A stretch of 64,000 nt of DNA. Source: Pseudoflavitalea rhizosphaerae (lineage in GTDB: Bacteria > Bacteroidota > Bacteroidia > Chitinophagales > Chitinophagaceae). The position numbers and the translations under genes were made by a program. The DNA is taken from positions 248,001 through 312,000 of the forward strand of contig NZ_RCSU01000009.1 in assembly GCF_003991355.1 (NCBI RefSeq), given 5' to 3'. The first letter of the stretch is position 1, and each line of letters starts with the position of its first letter. Below the pieces are notes generated by a model, which worked only from the letters and a program-made list of their open reading frames with translations, searched no databases and had not been told where the DNA came from. Positions 26,644 to 35,919 of this stretch are shown in pieces.

Positions 26644-29600
26644 TCAGAATGGGTTGTAAGTAAATCCGAACATGATCTCTGTTCCGCGTTTGAAACTGCG
26701 GTTGATATATTCGTTGCCATACCATTTACCCCCGGTCTGCGGGTTGGCATACACAGTTTTGATGGCAGGGTTCAGGATATTCTTTGCATATCCTTTGAAC
26801 AATACCCTTTTGCTGATCCGCTGGCTGAATACCAGGTCCAGGAAGGGAGCAGGTTGTGTGTAGAGATCAGGCTCCCCGGTGAGATTGATCTGCACCAGTC
26901 GCTCTCCCACCATGTTGAAGGTGAGTGTGATGTCCGTTCCTGTTTTATTGTTTTCATAGTTGAGCCAGGCATTGATGCTGTAAGGAGCCTGCTCGAATAA
27001 TGGACTGTTCTGCGGGGTATGTCTGTCCAGCGATTTGTTGGCGGCATAACGTTCTGCTGTTTTTTTGATCTCGCTCTGCGCCACCAGGAGGTTGGACCCG
27101 AAGAAGAATTTTTTCAGCGGCTTCCAAACCCTGCCGAGATTCTGCACTATTTCGAATTCCATTCCCCATACTTTACCGGTATTGGGATCGTTCTGGAACT
27201 GGATCACTGGAAACTCAGGATATTTGGCGGCAAGGCCATCTGTTTTCAACGTGAATACTTTCACCAGCTGGTTATCGATCTGCTTTCCGAATGCAGAGAC
27301 AGCAATCACTTCGCCTTTACCAGTGAACCATTCCCAACGGAAATCGAGATTCTTTGTTTGCTGGTTGATGAGGTTTGGATTACCTACCACCAGTCCCATC
27401 TGGAAGGCATCGAATTCGAAGATATTGGTGATCTCCCTCAATTCAGGTCTTGCCAGCGTGGTGTTGAATGCCGCGCGGAAATTCATATTGCTGTTCAGTG
27501 TATAAGTGGCATTCACTGAATAATAAGGTTTGTAGTCGGCTTTGTAAACGGTATTGGGGTTGACAGGATTGATGGGAACGGAAGAGCCATCGGGTCCTTT
27601 CACGGTTAGTGATGGGTCCAGGAAAACGCCGGCTGTATCAACGGAAGAACCGATATCGGTCATCTCAAAGCGAACGCCGCCGGTCATTCTGAACTTTTCA
27701 TTGAAGCGAAGGTCCAGCATGCCATAGAAGGCATTGGTCTCATAGTAACCGGTATAGTTGTTGGGTGATTTCTGGCTATTGTATATAAAGCCATTCAAAG
27801 GCATCTGACCTTCTCCATTGCTGCCCGAAGGGAGGGAGAGACCGATCACTTTATTGCTCACCAATGTGTTCAGATTTCCATAAACATCATACAGTGTTAC
27901 AGATTTGTTGGGTGAGAAATTGGAACCGGGCAGGAAAAGCTGGTTCTCCGTAAAGCTGCGATCGCGATAGAGATAGTTCACACCGGTTTTGAATTCCTGG
28001 CGATGGCCGAAAAATTTAAAAGGCAGGATAAGGTCTGCTTTGTAGTTGTAGTTCTGTTCATCCAGGTTGCGCCAGCGGCGGCCATTGGGCTCGGCCTGCA
28101 TCAGACCGATAGAGCCCACGCCATTCACGTAACCGGAAGTGAGCGCATACAGGTGATCGGTATACACATAGCTTCCGGAAGAGCTTCCGGGTTCTCCGAC
28201 TGCCGGCTTCCAGTAATAAGCTCCATTGCGGGGCCTGTAATCGGTAAGGCTCACGAAACGGAAATCGGGATCATTCTGTTTGGAGGAAGATGACGCCAGG
28301 TTATAGCTCAGGCGTGGAGAATAATCCTTATTGAAAAATTTATGTTCCCCCTGCAGGTTGAAAGTATTGAGGTTCCTGAAAGTTTGTTTCAGGGAATACG
28401 TTGTGGTATATACATCACCGGGAAGTCCGGTATACTCATATTTACCATAAAGATTGGTGGCTGTATTCTCGCCGCCCCAACTACCCAGGTACTGCATGCT
28501 GATCTCATGCAGGGCGCTGAAACGGTATGTGAGGCCCGCGAGCGTTCCGTAGTTCAGGGTTTCCACACCAGTATTCTCCTTGTAGGTCTGGTATTTTCCC
28601 ATGAACAGGCTGTTAGGGGTTATATAGTTCGGAATGTTCCGCGGGCTGTACACATCCGGATTTCCTGTTACCACGCCCTGGTAAATGCTGTACTGGGTAA
28701 GGTCTCCGCCGTTGATATCAGTATAACGGCGGTAGTAGTTCCCTCCCAGTATCAACCCCAGTTTGTGTTTTTTGAATATGTCGAAACTATTTCCATAGGT
28801 TACGGAATATAATTGATTCAATGGCGCTTTTTTATATTCGGTAGTCATCACGGGATCGAATCCACGCATGATATTATTGATGCGGTTCACTTCCCTGTAT
28901 GCATCAGGACTGTAATTGCTGTTGGCGATCATTTTCTGGATGGCTCCCAGACCGCCGGGATATTGAGTAGCGAGGTTCTTGAAATCGGAGGAAAGATTTT
29001 TGTTTTTGATCTGGTTACCGAATGCTCCCATTTCACTATTCCAAAAGCTATTGTATTTACCGCCAACGCCGGTATTGGAATTGAAACCTGTTTGAGCAAT
29101 AAACTCCAGTGTTTGTTGTTCCGGAACTGATTTCGTTTTCAGTTCCACGATACCTGCTGCCGCATCAGCAGGTTTGTCAGGCGTAACCGTTTTGTAGATG
29201 GTGATATTATCCAGCAGGGATGCCGGCACCAGATCCAAAGGGATGGAGCTTCTGTCGGGGTCCGAAGAGGCCAGCCTCACACCGTTGAGCTGTCCGATCA
29301 CAGACCTGTCGCCCAATCCGCGAACGGCTATATACTTGTCATCCGTGATGGTAACGCCAGACACTTTTGAAAGCGCCTGCGTAGTGGTGATGGAACCGGT
29401 TTTCAGGATCTGCTCTGCAGAGATGGCGTCCTGCACGATGGCGGCCCGGCGTCTTTCGTTCAATACTGAAGCCGAAGTATTGGTTCTTCGTCTGGCCTGC
29501 ACCGTTACAGATTCGAGAGAAGCAGTATTGGACTGCAATACTACACGGAGGTTTTGCGATTCATTCGTCACTTTCATTTCCCTTTCCTTGAAACCCACCA

Positions 29601-30108
29601 TACTGAACACCAATGTGGCGCCTTTTTCAGGTACAGGAAGAGAGAATGCGCCATTTTCATCGGTGATATCGCCGTTCTTTGTTCCCTTGATGTGAACAGA
29701 CACACCGCTGAGCGCGCGGCCTTCTGCATCAAATACCCTGCCGGCAGCATTGCCGCGCACCGGCGCTGTTTCAACCACCACATACCCTTCCACTACACGA
29801 TAGCGAAGACCGGTGCCAGACAATACCAAAGTCAGCGCTTCGCCTGTTGTGAGCGTTTGCGAAGCAACTGAGACGCGTTTGATACTGCCTGACAACAGCT
29901 TCTCCCTGATAGACAGGCGGAGATCAGCTTTTTTGGCGATCTCATGAATACTTTGTTCGAGGCTTGCACTGTCCAGACTCAGCGTGATCTTCTTATTCAG
30001 GTCCTGCGCAGCTACGCTGCCGGCAGACAATAGCAATAAGAAGAAACAGCAGAACCCTGGTCGTTTTACAAACCGGTTAAAAAAAGATGATCTTGTACAG
30101 ATTCGCAT
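26644..30108 (-). CDS. TonB-dependent receptor with STN signalling domain
   Basis: The 1154-residue protein has, in order, a signal peptide (cleaved near VAAQ, 35) and an STN domain (about 37-112: ITLSLDSASLEQSIHEIAKKADLRLSI). A carboxypeptidase-regulatory-like domain (about 117-195: GRVFDAEGRALSGVSVHIKG) and a plug (about 215-330, with QALSKVSGVTITDDKYIAVRGLGDR) follow, then a barrel ending in a C-terminal Phe. STN domains contact FecR-type anti-sigma factors in the periplasm. The fecR and ECF sigma genes lie immediately upstream, so this receptor is the likely sensor. The plug style differs from SusC, and no SusD is present. Confidence 0.92.
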   Translation of the reverse strand: MRICTRSSFFNRFVKRPGFCCFFLLLLSAGSVAAQDLNKKITLSLDSASLEQSIHEIAKKADLRLSIREKLLSGSIKRVSVASQTLTTGEALTLVLSGTGLRYRVVEGYVVVETAPVRGNAAGRVFDAEGRALSGVSVHIKGTKNGDITDENGAFSLPVPEKGATLVFSMVGFKEREMKVTNESQNLRVVLQSNTASLESVTVQARRRTNTSASVLNERRRAAIVQDAISAEQILKTGSITTTQALSKVSGVTITDDKYIAVRGLGDRSVIGQLNGVRLASSDPDRSSIPLDLVPASLLDNITIYKTVTPDKPADAAAGIVELKTKSVPEQQTLEFIAQTGFNSNTGVGGKYNSFWNSEMGAFGNQIKNKNLSSDFKNLATQYPGGLGAIQKMIANSNYSPDAYREVNRINNIMRGFDPVMTTEYKKAPLNQLYSVTYGNSFDIFKKHKLGLILGGNYYRRYTDINGGDLTQYSIYQGVVTGNPDVYSPRNIPNYITPNSLFMGKYQTYKENTGVETLNYGTLAGLTYRFSALHEISMQYLGSWGGENTATNLYGKYEYTGLPGDVYTTTYSLKQTFRNLNTFNLQGEHKFFNKDYSPRLSYNLASSSSKQNDPDFRFVSLTDYRPRNGAYYWKPAVGEPGSSSGSYVYTDHLYALTSGYVNGVGSIGLMQAEPNGRRWRNLDEQNYNYKADLILPFKFFGHRQEFKTGVNYLYRDRSFTENQLFLPGSNFSPNKSVTLYDVYGNLNTLVSNKVIGLSLPSGSNGEGQMPLNGFIYNSQKSPNNYTGYYETNAFYGMLDLRFNEKFRMTGGVRFEMTDIGSSVDTAGVFLDPSLTVKGPDGSSVPINPVNPNTVYKADYKPYYSVNATYTLNSNMNFRAAFNTTLARPELREITNIFEFDAFQMGLVVGNPNLINQQTKNLDFRWEWFTGKGEVIAVSAFGKQIDNQLVKVFTLKTDGLAAKYPEFPVIQFQNDPNTGKVWGMEFEIVQNLGRVWKPLKKFFFGSNLLVAQSEIKKTAERYAANKSLDRHTPQNSPLFEQAPYSINAWLNYENNKTGTDITLTFNMVGERLVQINLTGEPDLYTQPAPFLDLVFSQRISKRVLFKGYAKNILNPAIKTVYANPQTGGKWYGNEYINRSFKRGTEIMFGFTYNPF

Positions 30109-30138
30109 ACCGTTTATTGTTGATTGTTGTGCATAGCA

Positions 30139-30160
30139 CTGCCTGCTGCCTGGCAGGCAG
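30139..30160. promoter_or_regulatory. Hairpin between fecR and the TonB receptor gene
   Basis: ctgcctgc (30139-30146) and gcaggcag (30153-30160) form an 8-bp perfect stem with a 6-nt loop in the 89-bp gap between the two genes. On the plus strand it is followed by eight T residues, but genes here run on the minus strand. On that strand a run of A precedes it. It may set relative expression of the regulators and the receptor. Confidence 0.45.
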
Positions 30161-30197
30161 GATTTTTTTTCCGTCTTGACTTAATAATTTTTGCCCT

Positions 30198-31325
30198 TTA
30201 TTGAATGATAACAGTCCTGGATAAGGAATCGAATGAATGATCAAAGCCAGCTGTTACAGACAGTACATTCATTGCTTTTTCAAGTGGCATATTCTCGTCG
30301 AGTGTGAGCGAGATCTTCTCGTGTAAAAAACCTTTATTGATCACCGTTATTTTTACGCCGTAATGCTTCCGGAATACGTTGAGGATATCATCCAGCGATT
30401 GTTTCCTGAATACCATCATCTCATGCTTCCAGGCAAGTACATCTTTCGGGTCCATTTTCAGTTTGGTAAGATGACTGTTCTTCCAGCTTATCTTATCTCC
30501 CGGCAACATCGTGGCAAGATCGTTTTCTATTTTTCCACTATAATAGCTTACCCTCACTTTCCCTGTGACCACTGCAACTTCCACCGCCGATTTCGGTAAG
30601 GCAGATACTTTGAATGAAGTACCCAATACCTGCGTACGAACATCTCCCGAGAAAACCGTGAATGGTTTGTTCACATCTTTGGCAACTTCAAAGAATGCTT
30701 CACCTTCCAGGTAAACATTCCTGGTATTTCCTTCAAAACCTGCCGGATACCTGATTCTTCCCTTCCTTCCGATAGTAACAAGGGAACCATCAGCCAGCTT
30801 CACTTTCAGACGGCGTTTCCCCTGGTTGAAATGCTCGGTATATTGAACGGTATTTTCTACCGGTACCGGATATTCGTTTTTTTTATTGATCTCCTGCGCT
30901 ACAGGAGTATTGTGCTCTTTTGCTGAATTCGACCACCAGAACAAGAGGCCGCTGACTGCCGCAATCAGAGCGGCTGCATAAGGCAGCATCTTTTTCCATA
31001 ACGGCTTGCGCATGCTGAATACAGGCGTTGCAGTTTCTTCCGGTGATAATTGCTGATGGAAAAAGTCCAGTTTTTCATTGGTGAATGATTGCGTCTCTTC
31101 ATCCTGTTCCATCACCAGCTCACCCCCCTGTTCATCCAGCACTGTATTGAACAGCGAGCTGAAAGCAGGGTCCTTCATCATGCTCCTTAGCTGAAGTTCT
31201 TCCTCCTGGCTGATATTGCCGGACAACATTCTTTTGATCAATTCCTTTTGCTGATGCAGATCTTTCAAGTTGATAGCTGTTGTTTTTTTGACGCAACCGG
31301 TGGTAATAACCGGTCTCATTATCAT
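30198..31325 (-). CDS. FecR-family anti-sigma factor (DUF4974)
   Basis: About 375 residues from the ATG at 31325; a GTG at 31331 and an ATG at 31319 are alternatives. The N-terminal cytoplasmic region carries a helical sigma-binding segment (QQKELIKRMLSGNISQEEELQL). One membrane span follows at about 108-125 (MLPYAAALIAAVSGLLFWW), then the FecR domain (about 165-265: VKLADGSLVTIGRKGRIRYPAG, VYLEGEAFFEVAKD) and a C-terminal DUF4974 (DILNVFRKHYGVKITV...MPLEKAMNVLS). It should hold the ECF sigma factor encoded just upstream and respond to the STN domain of the receptor encoded downstream. Confidence 0.93.
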   Translation of the reverse strand: MIMRPVITTGCVKKTTAINLKDLHQQKELIKRMLSGNISQEEELQLRSMMKDPAFSSLFNTVLDEQGGELVMEQDEETQSFTNEKLDFFHQQLSPEETATPVFSMRKPLWKKMLPYAAALIAAVSGLLFWWSNSAKEHNTPVAQEINKKNEYPVPVENTVQYTEHFNQGKRRLKVKLADGSLVTIGRKGRIRYPAGFEGNTRNVYLEGEAFFEVAKDVNKPFTVFSGDVRTQVLGTSFKVSALPKSAVEVAVVTGKVRVSYYSGKIENDLATMLPGDKISWKNSHLTKLKMDPKDVLAWKHEMMVFRKQSLDDILNVFRKHYGVKITVINKGFLHEKISLTLDENMPLEKAMNVLSVTAGFDHSFDSLSRTVIIQ

Positions 31326-31401
31326 AAACACAGAATTGAAAAGCTACCACCCTAAAAAATACGGAGTTTACATTTTGGTAACATTGAAGAGGGAATAAGA
31401 A

Positions 31402-31956
31402 CTATTTCATCTTTTCTTTCACATGGGAAAGGGAGGCAGACATGTAATTCTCTACAGTGTTCACGGAGATATTGAGCTGGTACGCAATCTCTTTGTAGGT
31501 AAGACTTTCCTCGCGGCTAAGAATGAATACTTTCCGTTTTTTTTCAGATAAGGAAGAAAGGGCTTCAAGATAACGTTCACGTGTTTCATCGTGAAGCAGT
31601 TTGTGATCAGGAGAAACGGCTGAGGGAATTTCTTCACCAGCAGGCACATCATCCAGGGAAACAATAGCAGGAAGAGAGGAGCGAAAATGATTGAGAATGG
31701 CATTCTTCAGTGCACGTAATATATATGGTCTGAAACCGGCAGGACAATGGATCTGTGCATTTGTTTTCCAGATCCTCATCATCACATCCATAACCAGTTC
31801 TTCCGCCAGCATTGATTGCTGCAGGTTGTTGAAGGCATATTGACGGAGTGGTTGAAAATATCGCCTGAACAGTTCATCAAAGGCTTTGGCATCTCCGTTC
31901 TGCCAAAGCAACAGCAGATCCTCATCCGTTGAATTATGATTTTTTGCCTTTTGCAT
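31402..31956 (-). CDS. ECF sigma-70 factor heading the fasciclin/TonB operon
   Basis: The 184-residue protein has sigma region 2 (about 22-90: FDELFRRYFQPLRQYAFN, AEELVMDVMMRIWK) and region 4 (about 125-180: LSSLSEKKRKVFILSREESLTYKEIAYQLNISVNTVENYMS helix-turn-helix). It lacks regions 1 and 3 and is of normal size for the Bacteroidota RpoE-like ECF group. It lies 76 bp upstream of fecR on the same strand. The expected action is to transcribe the operon that follows when the TonB receptor binds its ligand and FecR releases it. A candidate promoter is seen at 31998-32005. Confidence 0.93.
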   Translation of the reverse strand: MQKAKNHNSTDEDLLLLWQNGDAKAFDELFRRYFQPLRQYAFNNLQQSMLAEELVMDVMMRIWKTNAQIHCPAGFRPYILRALKNAILNHFRSSLPAIVSLDDVPAGEEIPSAVSPDHKLLHDETRERYLEALSSLSEKKRKVFILSREESLTYKEIAYQLNISVNTVENYMSASLSHVKEKMK

Positions 31957-31997
31957 GCGGGGTACCTGCTCTCCTTAGGGCTTTAGCAGCATGACCG

Positions 31998-32005
31998 CAA
32001 AAGTA
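31998..32005 (-). promoter_or_regulatory. Candidate -7 element (TACTTTTG) upstream of the ECF sigma gene
   Basis: On the minus strand TACTTTTG fits the Bacteroidota housekeeping consensus TAnnTTTG and lies about 40 bp before the sigma start codon. A clear -33 TTG is not seen at the expected spacing. Confidence 0.4.
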
Positions 32006-32169
32006 TAGCAAATCGTTGTTTGGGTAAGATTACCTAATTATTACCTCCTCCTGCAACGCTGAAATGCCGGCAATTTTCTTCGCCAGTTCATCAACAAGTA
32101 AATACCTCCCGGCTGACAGACCAATTTACCCTGTTCCCTATTCAGTAAGTTTACGGAAACATAATCGAC

Positions 32170-34362
32170 ATGCGATCTAATTCCTTTTTTCTGGCAGTTT
32201 TCATTATGCTGGTTTTCTGTTGCACTGCCCTGGCAAGGCAGGAAGGAAAAATGCCCACGAAAGAAGAAATAAAGCAATTGCTGGAGAAGATGCTGCTCCA
32301 ATACCCACCGTCAGAAAGAGAGAAAATGCGAAAGCAACTGGAGGCAAACCTGTACAAATCGATGGAAGCGGGTGCAAAGCAGCAGCAGGCAGCAGCAAAA
32401 CTACCTGCCTTCTTTCCTGCAAAAAATTCAGAGGAATTGAACAAGCTGCCTATGCAGCCCTTGTCCGGCGCCTCCCTCCAGGCATTTGTGAAAAAGATCC
32501 ACTCAGAAGTTAACGCCAGGCTCACTGCTGCACAATTAAAAGAGATCAATCAGAAAGCTGCCGGCAAGAAACCACTGGTGCTGAACCAACTTGCGGTGAT
32601 GGCTTATTTCTTCCAGAACAATCCGCTGGCGGGTTATGCGCTGGCAGCGCGAGCCTGTGATGCAGCCAATCCGGGAATGCTGGAACTCAACAACCTGGCA
32701 GCGATGCTGCAATTAGGAGGGTTCCCCCAAAAAGCAATTCCCATACTTCAGTTCATAGACGCAAAATTTCCCGGAAATCCGGTTGTATCCAATAATCTCG
32801 GTCAGGCATATGCGTTACTGGGCGACAAGGAAAAAACAAAATTTTACCTGATGGCCTGCATACGTACAGCGCCCCTGCATCCAGAAGCCAACAATACTAT
32901 GGCGCACCTGGAAGCTTCCAATAACAATATGACGCAGGCAGGCAGTTTTGTCTCCAACTCACTTAAAGGCGGGCATACCAGTGCAGCACAATTACTGGAA
33001 GGGAAATTACCGGAAAAGAACCGGGCCATCCCTTATCCTGCAATCGATCTCCCGGATGCCTTCAATGAATTCAAACTGAAATTCCCTCCTTCTCTCCTAA
33101 CCATCGAAGACCTGAATATTTACAGAGAGACTAAAGATGAATGGCAAAAAAAATGGTGGGCTGAAATTACCAAAGTGATGGAGCTACGAAATAAATATGG
33201 CGATGAAGGCAAAAAACTGTTGGAACAGGAAATTGCCAAAGCCCAAAAAGCCGCTATGGAGGGCAAACTGTATACATTCGGACGCACATTCAGTATTATG
33301 GCCGCAGCTCAGATGAACCGCCGCGACCGGAATTTCAAATCACAGGTCCCGGATTACATGAAATCCTGGAAATCCGCGCGGGACGAGGTGGCCGCCTATT
33401 ATGAAAAAAAGAAAAAATCTTTGTCGGCCTCCTATGCAGAACAAATGAAAGGCCTGGATTGCGGACAGGGCCCTCAATACAAGGGCTGCGAAAAATTGAT
33501 GAAACTAAAAAAAGAACTCTGCGCAAAATTGCTGGAAGCTACCAATGAGTATTTCAAAAATGATGCAGGCGTAATGGACGACTATCGCCGGAAAGTACAG
33601 AATGCCGCATTGCAGGAATTTTACTTCAGGTCTTATATGGGCTACCTGGCCGGCCTCAACGAGCCCATGGCGCGCTATGCATTCTATGAAGCAGCTTATG
33701 AATATTTGAACAGGATCGAAAAACTGAAAGACCATTCCATGCACGGAGGATCGGAGACCGACTGGACTGCCTGTCCGCCACAATACAGAAAAGGGAAAAA
33801 AGATATTGACCTCAAGCCCAAATGGGAATTCGAATGTCCGGTAGACGTGGAATTACCCTTCTTTGTGGGAAAGATAAAATTCAATTGCAAGGAAGCCAGT
33901 TTCAGTATGGGCGCCGGAGCGGGTTTCAGCTTTTCTCAAAATTTCGAAACACATCAATATACCTTCTCAATGGGCATCGGAGGCAGTATCGATAAAACAT
34001 TCAAGATACCAGGCGTTGAAGGTAAAATTGAAGCCAGCATCAATCAGAGTATTTATATTACCTATGATGGAAAGAAAAAATTGACAGACCTCGGGTTGAA
34101 ATTCGGGACCGGTGTATCTGCAGGTTATGGTTTCGGTGGTTCATTGCCGGGAGGCGCCGGACTTGATGAAGATGGCATCCTTACTCCAATTGGAGGCCCC
34201 GGTTGGAGCAAAGATGGAAATAAGATTGAAGACAATATCGGTTATACTATTTCCATTAATTCCGGATTCGAGCCCAATATCAGTTTCCAGGAAAGTAAGC
34301 TGATGAATTTGTTCCCGGGGGTAAAACAGATCCATCCCAACGTAAAGCTATATACGAAGTAG
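32170..34362 (+). CDS. Large secreted protein of unknown function with TPR-like region
   Basis: The 730-residue protein has a signal peptide (MRSNSFFLAVFIMLVFCCTALA). A charged helical segment follows (about 28-85). A TPR-like helical solenoid occupies about 125-260 (LNNLAAMLQLGGFPQKAIPILQF, NNLGQAYALLGDKEKTKFYLMACI). A long Lys/Glu/Ala-rich helical region (about 315-480) may be coiled coil. The last 170 residues are Gly/Ser-rich amphipathic strands (FSMGAGAGFSFSQNFETHQY, FSMGIGGSIDKTFKI, GYGFGGSLPGGAGL). Cysteines occur in CGQGPQYKGCEKL and WTACPP. I do not recognise the family. It is divergent from the ECF sigma gene, and its stop lies one base from the convergent Gfo/Idh gene. Confidence 0.75.
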   Translation: MRSNSFFLAVFIMLVFCCTALARQEGKMPTKEEIKQLLEKMLLQYPPSEREKMRKQLEANLYKSMEAGAKQQQAAAKLPAFFPAKNSEELNKLPMQPLSGASLQAFVKKIHSEVNARLTAAQLKEINQKAAGKKPLVLNQLAVMAYFFQNNPLAGYALAARACDAANPGMLELNNLAAMLQLGGFPQKAIPILQFIDAKFPGNPVVSNNLGQAYALLGDKEKTKFYLMACIRTAPLHPEANNTMAHLEASNNNMTQAGSFVSNSLKGGHTSAAQLLEGKLPEKNRAIPYPAIDLPDAFNEFKLKFPPSLLTIEDLNIYRETKDEWQKKWWAEITKVMELRNKYGDEGKKLLEQEIAKAQKAAMEGKLYTFGRTFSIMAAAQMNRRDRNFKSQVPDYMKSWKSARDEVAAYYEKKKKSLSASYAEQMKGLDCGQGPQYKGCEKLMKLKKELCAKLLEATNEYFKNDAGVMDDYRRKVQNAALQEFYFRSYMGYLAGLNEPMARYAFYEAAYEYLNRIEKLKDHSMHGGSETDWTACPPQYRKGKKDIDLKPKWEFECPVDVELPFFVGKIKFNCKEASFSMGAGAGFSFSQNFETHQYTFSMGIGGSIDKTFKIPGVEGKIEASINQSIYITYDGKKKLTDLGLKFGTGVSAGYGFGGSLPGGAGLDEDGILTPIGGPGWSKDGNKIEDNIGYTISINSGFEPNISFQESKLMNLFPGVKQIHPNVKLYTK

Positions 34363-34363
34363 A

Positions 34364-35542
34364 TCAAATGATTTCCACGCGCCGCTTTGTTTCCATGGCC
34401 TTGTAGATCGCCTGCAGGATCTTCACATCCTGCCGGCCCATTTCACCGGGCACAGGCGTAGCCCTTCCTTCCAGGATAGCCAGCGCAAAATCATCCATCT
34501 GCCTGGCCTGCTGGTTCACGGAAGGGAAATTCATCTTTCCTTCTGAAGTTTCGCCCTGCTGTCCACGATAGGGATAGGCAGGTGCTAATTTGAACCAACC
34601 ATTTTCTGCATTGGCCTGCAGAAGGTTCATATTTTTCGTGTAGCTCGTTTTGCAATGTGCTTCGATACCACCGGGGAATTCCATTGTCCAGTCCAGCGAC
34701 TCTTCAACGTCTTTGAATTTTTCCGGTTTCGTTTTCGGGCTTTCCACAGCAGTAACCGCAATGGGCTCAAGTCCTGTTGTATAGCGGCATCCCTGCACGC
34801 AGTAAATGCCAACATCCATCAGGGGGCCGCCGCCAGCCAGTTTTTTATCGAGCCTCCATCCATTGGTATCACCCATACCATCATGCGCTTCCAGGGTTTT
34901 GATCACACCGAACATTTTCTTCGTTCCCAGTCTCATCATTTCCTGGTTATAGGGCTCAAAATGCAAGCGGTAACCGATGGACAGCATCTTACCGGCATCC
35001 TTACATGCAGTGATCATCCTGTCGCATTCCTCCACGGTGATGGCCATCGGTTTTTCACAGATCACATGCTTGCCTGCTTTGGCGGCGCGGATCACGTATT
35101 CACAGTGCATCGCATTCGGCAGCACTACGTACACGATATCGATATCTTTATTATCGATGATCTTATCGAAGTTTTCGTAATTGTAGATGTTCTTATCGGG
35201 AATATTGTATTTCGCTTTCCAGTCGATTGCTTTTTGCGGCGTACCTGTTACGATGCCTGCCAGGTAACAATGTTTCGTTTCCTGTAAGGCTGGCGCCAAC
35301 TGGCCACCTGCATAAGCGCCCAGGCCAACCAGGGCAATGCCCAATTTTTTTGCAGCAGTGAACTGCTCTTTTGCCATCGGTTGCTCCGCTAAAATACCTT
35401 CCGGCGGAAGCAGCTCTTCCAGAGGTTCTGGCTCCAGCTCTTCAGCCAGCGCAGGAATTGCCTGACTGCCTAATGCCAGCATTGAGATCTTCTGTGTGGC
35501 GCTTCGGATAAAGGCCCTGCGGGTATTGCGGAATTGTACCAT
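34364..35542 (-). CDS. Gfo/Idh/MocA-family oxidoreductase with twin-arginine leader
   Basis: The 392-residue protein begins with a likely Tat signal (NTRRAFIRSATQKISMLALG). An acidic, Pro-rich stretch follows at about 34-50, then the Rossmann fold (GIALVGLGAYAGG, glycines 73, 75, 79) and the family motif CEKP (E163-K164-P165). The C-terminal part has the alpha/beta dimerisation domain (GGGPLMDVGIYCVQG, residues near 240). It resembles periplasmic glucose-fructose oxidoreductase-type enzymes, which are exported folded with bound NAD(P). The substrate is unknown, probably a sugar or sugar acid. It is a single gene with its own 5' region and meets the upstream hypothetical gene tail to tail with one base between stops. 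Confidence 0.9.
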   Translation of the reverse strand: MVQFRNTRRAFIRSATQKISMLALGSQAIPALAEELEPEPLEELLPPEGILAEQPMAKEQFTAAKKLGIALVGLGAYAGGQLAPALQETKHCYLAGIVTGTPQKAIDWKAKYNIPDKNIYNYENFDKIIDNKDIDIVYVVLPNAMHCEYVIRAAKAGKHVICEKPMAITVEECDRMITACKDAGKMLSIGYRLHFEPYNQEMMRLGTKKMFGVIKTLEAHDGMGDTNGWRLDKKLAGGGPLMDVGIYCVQGCRYTTGLEPIAVTAVESPKTKPEKFKDVEESLDWTMEFPGGIEAHCKTSYTKNMNLLQANAENGWFKLAPAYPYRGQQGETSEGKMNFPSVNQQARQMDDFALAILEGRATPVPGEMGRQDVKILQAIYKAMETKRRVEII

Positions 35543-35919
35543 AACGGCTGATTTTATAAGCCAATTGTGGCAATTGTCGTGCCCGAAACAACCTTGAATA
35601 ATATGCCAAAGGATGTGGATTTAGATGCCCATAATTAAGGAGCAGCCTGCGCTGGTGCGCGGAACGCAGGTAAGAAAAAAAGGGTAGTAAATTTCAGTCT
35701 GGCCAATAAAAAGAACTTGTTCGACCCGAAAATATCCTTTGCAGAAATTGACGAAATCTGATATAATCATGTTACAAATCATTAATCAGGTTTAACCGTT
35801 AAACAAACTACTGCATCCGTTAAGTGCGCCTTTCATGCCTGCCTGCATTGAAGCAATTTTGTTCCATCAAAAACTTACCAATGAAACAAGTAACTATCAT
35901 GACAATAAAAACAATTGTA
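35543..35919. other. Divergent intergenic region
   Basis: No gene was found in 377 bp. It must contain promoters for the leftward oxidoreductase and the rightward beta-barrel gene. A small hairpin (cctgcg/cgcagg, 35646-35670) and two caattgt copies near 35563 are visible. Near 35733 there is a TATCCTTTG string, which resembles the -7 consensus with one extra base. Two ATGs in frame with the barrel gene (35881, 35899) lie in its 3' end. Confidence 0.4.
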
